DNA of 9,548 nucleotides. Origin: Gemmatimonadota bacterium. GTDB taxonomy: Bacteria; Latescibacterota; UBA2968; UBA8231. The position numbers and the translations under genes are program-made. Shown here piece after piece: positions 1 to 6,014 of this stretch. A model generated the notes under the pieces. The model saw only the letters and a list, made by a program, of their open reading frames with translations. It did not search any database and was not told where the DNA came from. The stretch lies in NCBI GenBank assembly GCA_028875335.1, contig JAPPEF010000360.1, positions 1 through 9,548 of the forward strand. Reading direction: 5' to 3'. Numbering within the stretch: the stretch's first letter is position 1; each line of letters begins with the position of its first letter.

Positions 1-78
1 CCTACGGACGCCAACGTAGAGGAAGGGATCTCAAGCGTAGTCCGTGAAAGCTGTCCGCTTTAGCTGACAGTGGCTTAC

Positions 79-1005
79 CTAACCTCGGGGGTGGTAGGTC
101 TTGTGGACCTCTTTGAGATAGCTGAGGTCGAGGTGCGTGTAGATCTGGGTGGTGGAGATGTCGGCGTGGCCCAACAGCTCCTGTACGGCGCGGAGGTTGG
201 CACCGCCTTCTAACAGATGCGTGGCAAAAGAGTGGCGCAGGGTGTGGGGACTGATCTCCCTGCCGATGCGGGCCTTGTCGCCGGCGGTTTTGATGATCTT
301 CCACACGCTCATCCGCGAGAGCGGTCCGCCTTGGGCATTGAGGAAGACGTGGTCGCCCGAGTCGGGACGGGCGAGGTGAGGGCGGCCCTGGCGCAGGTAG
401 TGTCTAAGTGTGCGGGCGTCTTTGGCTGCGATGGGCACGATGCGCTCACTCCGGCCGCGGATGCGGATGAGGCCCCGCGCCAGCAGCAGGGCCTCCTGTT
501 GCAGTGCGGTTAGCTCGGAGACGCGGATGCCGGTGGCGTAGAGCACGGCGAGGATGGCCCGGTCGCGCTGGCCCAGCGGCTCGTCGGGGTCGAGCGCGGC
601 GAGCAGGCCGGCGATTTCCTCGACCGAGAGCACGTCGGGCAGGCGGCGCTCTAGTTTGGGCGGGTCGAGGAGTTCGGCCGGGTTGTGCGTCGTTGCGCCC
701 TTGAGCAGTAAGTACTGGTGGAAGCGCTTTATCGAGGTGAGGTTGCGGGCCATGGTGGAAGCAGTTAGGCCAGCGTCGCGCAGCGAGTGGAGCAAGTGGG
801 CGATGTGCTGGTGTTGGACGGCTTCTAGGCGCTCGACGCCTTGGGCGGACAGGTGGTGCAGATAGCGGTTGAGGTCGCGGCGATAGGCGTCGAGGGTATT
901 GGCCGCCAGCCCATTGTCGCGCTCCATGGCCTTGAGGAAGCGCTCGCAGGGGGCGGATAGGGCCGCTGGCAGCGGGCGTTCAGGCGTGGATTTCGGGCGG
1001 GCCAT
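79..1005 (-). CDS. xerD: Site-specific tyrosine recombinase, XerD-like (308 aa)
   Basis: Xer recombinases resolve chromosome dimers by strand exchange at dif. The N-terminal SAM-like core-binding domain spans about residues 15-105 (NTLDAYRRDL at 36-45) and the catalytic domain about 120-300. Visible catalytic residues are R161 (TGIRVSEL), H254 and R257 (HTLRH), H280 (LLGH) and Y289 (TTQIYTH). The usual beta-hairpin Lys (GKGNKER in E. coli XerD) aligns with R183 in RGRSER, a substitution. The length and the YHPRG C-terminus are typical of Xer. I chose XerD over XerC from N-terminal resemblance, which is tentative. The open frame runs upstream, but ATG 1005 begins at the family's normal N-terminus and lies 26 bp inside the end of uvrC, so it is probably translationally coupled to uvrC in the same transcript. 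Confidence 0.9.
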   Translation of the reverse strand: MARPKSTPERPLPAALSAPCERFLKAMERDNGLAANTLDAYRRDLNRYLHHLSAQGVERLEAVQHQHIAHLLHSLRDAGLTASTMARNLTSIKRFHQYLLLKGATTHNPAELLDPPKLERRLPDVLSVEEIAGLLAALDPDEPLGQRDRAILAVLYATGIRVSELTALQQEALLLARGLIRIRGRSERIVPIAAKDARTLRHYLRQGRPHLARPDSGDHVFLNAQGGPLSRMSVWKIIKTAGDKARIGREISPHTLRHSFATHLLEGGANLRAVQELLGHADISTTQIYTHLDLSYLKEVHKTYHPRG

Positions 1006-2830
1006 GATCCGGGCCGTTGAGATGGGCGAGCAAGGCGTCGGCTTGTTTGCGGCTGAAGCCGGGGAGGGCGGCGATTTCCTCGGCTGGCGCGGCGGCGATG
1101 CGCTTGACCGAGCCGAAAGCGACGAGCAGGGCCTTGCGCTTTTGCGGGCCAATGCCGGGGACGTGGTCCAAGGTCGAGCTGAGCGCGCTCTTGGCGCGTT
1201 GTTGACGGTGGTTTTTGAGCGCGAAGCGGTGGGCTTCGTCGCGCAGCATCTGCAACAGGCGCAGGCTGGCCGAAGTTTTGGGCAGCAGCAGGGGATCGCG
1301 CTGGTCCGGCAGGATGACTTCCTCGAAGCGCTTGGCGAGGCCGACGACGGGTTGGTCTGCGATGTATAGCTCGCGCAAGGCGGCGACCGCGCTGGTGAGT
1401 TGGCCCGGCCCACCGTCGATGAGCAGCAAGTCGGGCCGTGGCTCGTTACGCTCGGCTAGGCCGCGGAAACGGCGATAGACCACTTGGTGGATGGCGGCGT
1501 AGTCGTCGGGCTGCGCGAGGTCGCGGATTTTGAAGTAGCGGTACTGGCTGCGCTTGGCTCGGCCGTCGATAAAGCAGACTACCGAGCCGACCGGGTTCGC
1601 GCCTTGAAAGGTGGAGATATCGATGCCTTCGATATGGCGGGGCGGAGCCGCTAGCTGCAAGTCGCGCTGGAGGGCATAGACCGATTGGGGGATGCGGTCG
1701 CGCTTCAGCTCGCGCTTGAGCTGGCGTTCGGCGAGCATCTGGGTGGCGTTTTTGGCGGCCATGTCGAGCATCTGGGCCTTGGCACCGCGCTGGGGGGTGG
1801 CCAACTCGACCTTGCCGTCGGCCTTTTGCGACAGCCAAGCGGCCACTTCGTCGGCGTCTGCTAGCTGGGCTGGCAGGTGGATCTCGGGCGGGACAAAGTC
1901 GTTTTGCAGGTAGAATTGCCGCGCAAAGGCTGAGAGGATTTCCCCGTCTGAGGATTCCATGACCCCGCCGAGGAAGTGGTGCTTTTTGCCGAGCAGGCGG
2001 CCCTCGCGGATTTCGAGGACGCTGCAACAGGCTTCGTCGTCGCTGCGGGCCATGCCGAGGACGTCGCGGTCGATCTGGTCGTCGAGGACGACTTTCTGGC
2101 GCGCGCGCATGGATTCTAGCGCTTGGATCTGGTCGCGGAAGCGGGCTGCTTTTTCGTAGCGCATGTCTTCGGCGGCTTCGGTCATGCGCTTTTGCAGCTC
2201 GCGGATTACTTCGGCGTTTTGGCCGCGCAAAAAGCGCACGGCCCGCTCGACGGTTTTGCGGTAGTCGTCAGCCGAGACGAGGTTTTCGCAGGGGCCTTCG
2301 CAGCGCTTGATGTGGTATTCGAGGCACAGCGGCACTTTGTCTGAGGGCAACTGGGCGTTGCAGGTGCGGATGGGGAAGACCTTGCGCATGGTGTCGATGG
2401 TGGTGTGCATGGCGCGGACGTTGCTGTACGGGCCGAGGTAGCGCGAGCCATCGCGGACTACGTCGCGGGTGGCGAAGATGCGAGGGAAAGGCTCGGCCGT
2501 GATGCGGATATAGGGGTATTTCTTGTCGTCTTTGAGCAGGATGTTGTAGCGCGGTTTGTGGGTGCGGATTTGGGTGGCTTCGAGGATGAGGGCTTCCTGT
2601 TCGTTGCCCGTTACGATATAGTCGATGTCGGCGATGTTGCGGACTAGGGCTTTGAACTGCCGCCGACCATCGCCGCCCGACGTGCGAAAGTACGAGCGCA
2701 CCCGGTCGCGCAGGCTTTTGGCCTTGCCGATGTAGATGATCTGCCCGTCGCGCCTTTTCATAATATAGACGCCGGATTCGTTGGGCAGGGCGTCGAGTTT
2801 GAGGCGCAGATCTTCGGAGAGGTTCTTCAT
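980..2830 (-). CDS. uvrC: UvrABC excinuclease subunit C (616 aa)
   Basis: UvrC makes both incisions around UvrB-bound DNA damage in nucleotide excision repair in the cytoplasm. The order is complete: a GIY-YIG nuclease (GVYIM at 20-24, YIGKAKSLRDR at 33-43); a four-Cys cluster likely to hold Fe-S (C157, C169, C177, C181); a UVR helical hairpin that contacts UvrB (about 215-245); an RNase H-like 5' nuclease (D404 in GIDIS, D472 in LLLIDGGPGQL, H534 in DEAHRF); and tandem helix-hairpin-helix at about 553-605. The usual DISH motif reads DIST. I chose ATG 2830. The in-frame TTG at 2860 would lie upstream of the transcription start expected from the promoter at 2863-2891. There is no clear Shine-Dalgarno site. 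The 3' end overlaps the xer gene by 26 bp. The gene appears intact. Confidence 0.97.
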   Translation of the reverse strand: MKNLSEDLRLKLDALPNESGVYIMKRRDGQIIYIGKAKSLRDRVRSYFRTSGGDGRRQFKALVRNIADIDYIVTGNEQEALILEATQIRTHKPRYNILLKDDKKYPYIRITAEPFPRIFATRDVVRDGSRYLGPYSNVRAMHTTIDTMRKVFPIRTCNAQLPSDKVPLCLEYHIKRCEGPCENLVSADDYRKTVERAVRFLRGQNAEVIRELQKRMTEAAEDMRYEKAARFRDQIQALESMRARQKVVLDDQIDRDVLGMARSDDEACCSVLEIREGRLLGKKHHFLGGVMESSDGEILSAFARQFYLQNDFVPPEIHLPAQLADADEVAAWLSQKADGKVELATPQRGAKAQMLDMAAKNATQMLAERQLKRELKRDRIPQSVYALQRDLQLAAPPRHIEGIDISTFQGANPVGSVVCFIDGRAKRSQYRYFKIRDLAQPDDYAAIHQVVYRRFRGLAERNEPRPDLLLIDGGPGQLTSAVAALRELYIADQPVVGLAKRFEEVILPDQRDPLLLPKTSASLRLLQMLRDEAHRFALKNHRQQRAKSALSSTLDHVPGIGPQKRKALLVAFGSVKRIAAAPAEEIAALPGFSRKQADALLAHLNGPDHGPPEIHA

Positions 2831-2844
2831 CAGAAAGCGATGCA

Positions 2845-2875
2845 GGTTGACATATTGCAACGAGGATAAGCGTTT
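2845..2875. repeat. Direct repeat, left copy, flanking the abiE module
   Basis: It matches 4614-4644 in the same orientation at 27 of 31 positions. The core 2847-2868 matches 4616-4637 at 21 of 22. Mismatches to the right copy fall at 2846, 2852, 2869 and 2872. This copy lies between the toxin gene end and the uvrC start. It contains the proposed uvrC -10 hexamer (2863-2868) and the start of the uvrC leader. It does not resemble a dif site and has no long internal palindrome beyond the TTGCAA hexamer. Confidence 0.85.
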
Positions 2876-2891
2876 TGCTGGGTCGCGTCAA
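2863..2891 (-). promoter_or_regulatory. Candidate sigma70-type promoter for uvrC-xer
   Basis: On the minus strand, TTGACG (2891-2886, 5/6 to consensus) is followed after exactly 17 bp by TATCCT (2868-2863, 4/6). Transcription would start near 2856, giving a leader of about 25 nt to ATG 2830. The -10 lies inside the left direct repeat, while the -35 lies in the cassette-side DNA between the repeat and the toxin gene. This lets uvrC be transcribed independently of the toxin-antitoxin genes. The call rests on sequence match only. Confidence 0.5.
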
Positions 2892-2949
2892 GACGGGCGA
2901 GGGATGCGGGTTTTGCCCGATTCGGCGGACTTGGGCGAATTCAAGTTGC

Positions 2950-3969
2950 TCAGCGGCGATTAGCCCTCTCTTCGATATCCGCACACCTTGCAATCAAGTC
3001 GTCAAAAGGTTCATCGTCGTCGAAGAGCATGCCGTCGCTCAACATTCTTTCATAGTCGTCGGCAAGTGCCTCATAAGCATGGCCCTCTGGTAACAGTTGC
3101 AAGCTACCCGAGACCGCCACTTCATAATCTATCCAACTGCCAGCAACGTCCTTTTCGCGGAAAAACATCGCCTTGTGCCGCGCAACTGATAAAGCGATAC
3201 CTGGGTGATCGGCTAGCGCTCTTTCAGCATAGCCGGCATCGTCTAACCGGACCAGATCGTACCAGTGCCGAGAAAGACGTTCCCCTCGACTGCGTTGTTG
3301 TTGACAAAAGACGTGTATGGCCGTCGCCTTTTCCCAAAACGTGCACTCGGCCAGCATGACAAATGGGCGGGCCGAGGGAAATACGACGTCCGGTATGAAG
3401 GCGGCAGCATCGCATTCGGTCAAACGCTCTTCGCGAGGCTCTCCGGTTGAGCGTGCCCCGAACTCGACCATCACTTCCGGCCTTACGAATCCATAGTCGG
3501 CAAACAGCGGCGTATAGCAGACGTACAGCCGATCTCCTTCAGCGCGAAGCTGAGCGGAGAGCCCTGCTTGAGCCAGATTTGCTTCAATAGCTGGCAGTGC
3601 CCGGTCTTGAACCCATGTTACCAGCCGTCTCCTGATCGCCCGCGTCCAGCGTTGCTCTTGGCTGCGACTGACCGGAAGCGCATCCTCGCCACCATCGGCT
3701 ACGAGGTCGGGCGCAAAAGCGCGGATGTCATGGGTAATGTCGATGTCTTCTGAAAACCGATGGATTGCGTGATACGCCTTCGCCAAAGATGTGCCTCCCT
3801 TCAAGACCAGATTTCTTTCGAACGGAGTTCCAGCGAGAGCGTGCAGCGTCTGTATAACCCAGATGTCTTTTTCCAGCAGATGAGCTCGACGCCCACTCAA
3901 GCCGGCGGCTACTTCCAGAGCGTCGCGTCTGTCGCTGGCCGAAAGGGACTGGAATAGCGCATCAGGCAT
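2950..3969 (-). CDS. abiEii: AbiEii/AbiGii-family nucleotidyltransferase toxin (339 aa)
   Basis: This is the toxin half of a type IV toxin-antitoxin / abortive-infection system. Members are cytoplasmic nucleotidyltransferases, some of which modify RNA or tRNA and halt growth. Visible motifs are KGGTSL at 57-62 (nucleotidyltransferase motif I) followed by RFSEDIDI at 71-78 with metal-binding D75 and D77; a conserved Lys in FWEKATAIH at 211-219 (K214); and SRHWYDLVRL at 233-242 (D238). All key positions are present, so the protein looks active. The length fits the family. ATG 3969 overlaps the antitoxin stop by 8 bp (3962-3969), so antitoxin and toxin are translationally linked. Family assignment is firm, but substrate and phage specificity cannot be read from the sequence. 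Confidence 0.93.
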   Translation of the reverse strand: MPDALFQSLSASDRRDALEVAAGLSGRRAHLLEKDIWVIQTLHALAGTPFERNLVLKGGTSLAKAYHAIHRFSEDIDITHDIRAFAPDLVADGGEDALPVSRSQEQRWTRAIRRRLVTWVQDRALPAIEANLAQAGLSAQLRAEGDRLYVCYTPLFADYGFVRPEVMVEFGARSTGEPREERLTECDAAAFIPDVVFPSARPFVMLAECTFWEKATAIHVFCQQQRSRGERLSRHWYDLVRLDDAGYAERALADHPGIALSVARHKAMFFREKDVAGSWIDYEVAVSGSLQLLPEGHAYEALADDYERMLSDGMLFDDDEPFDDLIARCADIEERANRR

Positions 3970-4564
3970 TGACGATACGTGCGCTCACGAGTTCTGCAAG
4001 CCACGCTGGCATTAGGACGCGCAACCCAACGAACTCGTCGAGGTCGGCAGGAGAGAGCTTGCTGGCAATCGCGCCGAGGTTCTCTTCAATCTCTCCCAAC
4101 CAAGCTAGGGCGCGAACCGCATCGCCGGCCGGCCGGTGCGGTGCTACCAACTGCCAGCGCGGGGCATGGCGCAAATGCACTGTCAGTGCGCCGAGTTTCA
4201 ACCGACGGCTGGGGCCAGAGGTCAGGTACACCGACTGCACTGGCGTCTGAGTAGTGAGACCGAGGAAATTCGCTACCGAACCGCCACAGGGAACAATGGT
4301 CTCCCCCCACAGTTCTGCCAGCGCTTCAATGACCTTCTCAACTGCGGGCGGGCGCAGACCGAAGCGAGTCTCTATAGGCCGGACATAGACGCCCTGACAG
4401 ACCCGCATTAATTGTCCTCGACGTGCGAGGCGCGACAGTGCTTGATCGACTGCCGCTCTGCTTCCGAGGTGGAGCAACGCCCTTGGGCACAATAGCGACC
4501 CCTCGGGTAGTTCGGCGGCGCGTTTGGCGATATGCTGAGATAGGCTTGGCATGGTCGTATCCAT
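3962..4564 (-). CDS. abiEi: AbiEi-like antitoxin with winged-helix N-terminus, DUF6088-like (200 aa)
   Basis: It is the upstream partner of the nucleotidyltransferase toxin. In type IV systems the antitoxin neutralises toxicity without direct toxin binding and often represses its own promoter through an N-terminal winged helix. Residues about 5-60 fit such a domain (RAAVDQALSRLARRGQL, then the wing-like VCQGVYVRP). A C-terminal domain about 70-200 follows, with the conserved-looking CGGSVANFLGL stretch. The frame is open upstream to 4837, but that extension is Pro/Arg-rich and reads against rlmI, so I reject it. ATG 4564 and ATG 4552 (196 aa) are both possible; neither has a strong Shine-Dalgarno site, though 4552 has a weak GGA. 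The family name rests on gene order and the N-terminal pattern. Confidence 0.8.
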   Translation of the reverse strand: MDTTMPSLSQHIAKRAAELPEGSLLCPRALLHLGSRAAVDQALSRLARRGQLMRVCQGVYVRPIETRFGLRPPAVEKVIEALAELWGETIVPCGGSVANFLGLTTQTPVQSVYLTSGPSRRLKLGALTVHLRHAPRWQLVAPHRPAGDAVRALAWLGEIEENLGAIASKLSPADLDEFVGLRVLMPAWLAELVSARIVNA

Positions 4565-4613
4565 TGGTATAATGTCAGAAATATAGCGTAGAAACTGACT
4601 TGAGCAAGGAAAG

Positions 4614-4644
4614 GATTGACGTATTGCAACGAGGATATGCCTTT
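4614..4644. repeat. Direct repeat, right copy, flanking the abiE module
   Basis: This is the partner of the repeat at 2845-2875, in the same orientation. It lies 12 bp from the rlmI stop codon and 50 bp upstream of the antitoxin start. Mismatches to the left copy fall at 4615, 4621, 4638 and 4641. Read on the minus strand, it holds a TATCCT hexamer at 4637-4632. Confidence 0.85.
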
Positions 4645-4660
4645 CACCCGGCAGCATCAA
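4632..4660 (-). promoter_or_regulatory. Candidate promoter for the abiE operon (ancestrally perhaps uvrC's)
   Basis: On the minus strand, TTGATG (4660-4655, 4/6) is followed after exactly 17 bp by TATCCT (4637-4632, 4/6). The -35 overlaps the rlmI stop codon and the -10 is in the right direct repeat. The leader to ATG 4564 would be about 60 nt. A competing candidate lies inside the cassette: TTGCTC (4607-4602), 16 bp, TATATT (4585-4580). That one would give a very short leader. An AbiEi-type repressor would be expected to bind here, but I see no clear inverted-repeat operator. Confidence 0.35.
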
Positions 4661-5865
4661 GAAGGACGATAGACGCGGGCGAAGATGCACTTGAGGTAGC
4701 GTCCGTCGGGGAAGGCTGGGTCTATTGGATGGTCGGCTGGGTGCAGGTTGTAGGCAAGGATGCGGGTGCGGACTCGGGCACCAGCGGCGCGGCGGACGAT
4801 TTGGAAAAAGTCCTCTTGGGAGATTCGGGCCGAGCACGAGGCGGTCACCAACAGGCCGCCGTCGGCTATGAGGCGGAAGGCGTTGCGATTGAGTTTGGTA
4901 TAGACGCCCATGGCCTGTTTGTACTGGCTGCGTTTGCGCATAAGCGAGGGGGGGTCGCAGACGACGATGTCGTAGCGGGGGCCGCGGTCGGCCAGCTCGT
5001 CCACGAAGGGAAAGACATCGGCGATCAACAGGTCGGAGTGGGAGCCTTGGGGGCGGTTGGCGTCGAGGGTGCGGCGGGCGGCGGGCACGACTTGGGGCGA
5101 TATATCGACGTCGAGGGTGCGGGATGCACCGCCTTTGAGGGCGTGGGCGGAGAAGCCGCTCGAATAGGAGAAGAGGTTGAGCACGCGCTGGCCGCGGGCG
5201 AGTTGCTGGAGGTAGAAGCGGTTGGCGCGCTGGTCGAGAAAAAAGCCGGTCTTCTGGCCGCGATAGAGGTCGGCGTAGAGGCGCGTACCGTGCTCTTCGA
5301 TCTCGACGAATTCGGGCGGTGCTTCGCCCGCTAGTAGGCCGGTGGGCCGGTCGTCTAGTCCCTCGGCGCGGCGGGTGCCCACATCGCTGCGCTCGTACAT
5401 GCTGCGGGGGGTGAGCAGGGATTGGAGCGCGTCGAGGATGACGGGACGTTGTTTTTCCATGCCAGCGGTGTGAAATTGCACCACTAGGTAGCCGGCGTAG
5501 TCGTCGGCGATTAGGCCGGGCAGGCCGTCGCTTTCGCCGTGGATTAGGCGCATGGCGTTGGTGTGGGCGGACAGGCCGGTGCTGCGGCGGAGGGCGATGG
5601 CTTGGGCGATGCGCTCTGTGAAGAAGGCCGCGTCAATGGGGCGGCTGGGGTCTTGGGTGAGACTGCGCACGCGGATCAGCGAGCGCCGATTGTAGAACCC
5701 GCGACAGACGAAGCGCTTATGCACGTCAAAGACATCGACGATATCGCCGGTGTCGGCGTCCCGGGGAGGGCGTTCGACCGCGCCGGAGAAGACCCAAGGG
5801 TGGCCATTGCGCACAGTGCGCTCGCTGTTGGGGCGCAGGTAGAGAGGGGGATAGTTAGGGGTCAT
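4657..5865 (-). CDS. rlmI: RlmI-family class I SAM-dependent 23S rRNA (cytosine-C5) methyltransferase (402 aa)
   Basis: The E. coli homologue forms m5C1962 in 23S rRNA. An N-terminal PUA RNA-binding domain covers about 5-75 (VRNGHPWVFSGAVE at 18-31). A linker with SDGLPGLIADDY (112-123) follows. The Rossmann methyltransferase begins near GFFLDQR (207-213), with SAM motif I VLNLFSYSSGFS at 228-239, an acidic residue after the next strand (DVDIS, 252-256), DPP at 304-306 and SCS around C344, the likely catalytic Cys. The length matches the family. ATG 5865 was preferred over the in-frame TTG at 5904 because the protein aligns from MTPNYPPLYL; the upstream A-rich stretch AAAGAAA is only a weak ribosome site. 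The exact target base is inferred, and related proteins such as RlmK-like or DUF enzymes share the fold. Confidence 0.9.
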   Translation of the reverse strand: MTPNYPPLYLRPNSERTVRNGHPWVFSGAVERPPRDADTGDIVDVFDVHKRFVCRGFYNRRSLIRVRSLTQDPSRPIDAAFFTERIAQAIALRRSTGLSAHTNAMRLIHGESDGLPGLIADDYAGYLVVQFHTAGMEKQRPVILDALQSLLTPRSMYERSDVGTRRAEGLDDRPTGLLAGEAPPEFVEIEEHGTRLYADLYRGQKTGFFLDQRANRFYLQQLARGQRVLNLFSYSSGFSAHALKGGASRTLDVDISPQVVPAARRTLDANRPQGSHSDLLIADVFPFVDELADRGPRYDIVVCDPPSLMRKRSQYKQAMGVYTKLNRNAFRLIADGGLLVTASCSARISQEDFFQIVRRAAGARVRTRILAYNLHPADHPIDPAFPDGRYLKCIFARVYRPS

Positions 5866-5971
5866 TTTCTTTTTTGCATAGTTTGAGATAGGCAACCTTG
5901 GCAAGACTAATTTTGAGCGTCATTCCAATTTGCACAATGCCTTGACAGAGCAGCGAAAAAAGGTTCTTCAT
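5855..5971 (-). CDS. Possible 38-aa leader ORF overlapping the rlmI start
   Basis: An ATG at 5971 opens 38 codons (MKNLFSLLCQG... ending KKENDP) and stops at 5857-5855, overlapping the rlmI ATG by 11 bp in another frame. AGGA lies 3 nt before the ATG, which is close but plausible for ribosome binding. The peptide is hydrophobic in its first half and Lys-rich near the end. It resembles no protein I know. If real, it could couple translation into rlmI, which lacks a good site of its own. Its first 11 bases match the uvrC start (ATGAAGAACCT), probably by chance. It may be only an open stretch in an AT-rich gap. Confidence 0.22.
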   Translation of the reverse strand: MKNLFSLLCQGIVQIGMTLKISLAKVAYLKLCKKENDP

Positions 5972-6014
5972 TTTTCCTATGCCTTCATGTCCCTAACCAA
6001 GAGAGTCTGACTAT

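Larger units (their letters stand above)
2876..4644. other. Putative inserted toxin-antitoxin cassette (module plus one repeat)
   Basis: This 1769-bp unit holds both abiE-type genes and one of the two flanking direct repeats. It sits between rlmI (stop at 4657) and uvrC (start at 2830), and removing it would leave a short intergenic junction with a single repeat. By eye it is less GC-rich than uvrC and rlmI, which would fit foreign origin. No transposase, integrase or terminal inverted repeat is visible inside. If it was mobile, the machinery acted in trans, or it entered by homologous or microhomology-driven recombination. The boundaries are inferred from the repeats alone. Confidence 0.45.

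Noticed and set aside
1..78. Short hairpins after the xer gene (CTGTC/GACAG at 51-70, CTACG/CGTAG at 2-19) as a terminator
   Set aside because: The stems are only 5 bp and no U-run follows on the minus strand. The stretch holds nothing else I can support.
1006..1413. Upstream extension of the xer frame inside uvrC
   Set aside because: It is Ala/Pro/Ser-rich shadow of uvrC. Homology to Xer begins after ATG 1005.
2845..2875. Direct repeats as dif/pdif sites that would let the Xer recombinase move the cassette
   Set aside because: The repeat lacks the two inverted 11-bp Xer arms and the dif consensus. Only the TTGCAA centre is palindromic.
2891..2930. CGGG/CCCG hairpin after the toxin gene as a terminator
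   Set aside because: It has a four-base-pair stem and no U-run on the minus strand. The same region better fits the uvrC promoter.
4565..4837. N-terminal extension of the antitoxin frame, about 90 codons
   Set aside because: It runs antisense-frame through the rlmI 3' end, both direct-repeat and promoter sequence, and is Pro/Arg-rich with no domain. The antitoxin fold begins after ATG 4564 or 4552.
4600..5334. 244-codon plus-strand ORF
   Set aside because: It is a Gly/Ala/Val-rich shadow antisense to rlmI with no recognisable domain. The opposite strand has a full set of methyltransferase motifs.
5942..5947. TTGACA as a -35 for the GH32 gene
   Set aside because: No acceptable -10 lies 16-18 bp downstream on the plus strand (the best choices match only 2-3 of 6), so no promoter is called. 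A weak TTGTGC/CAAAAT pair for rlmI on the other strand was also dropped.
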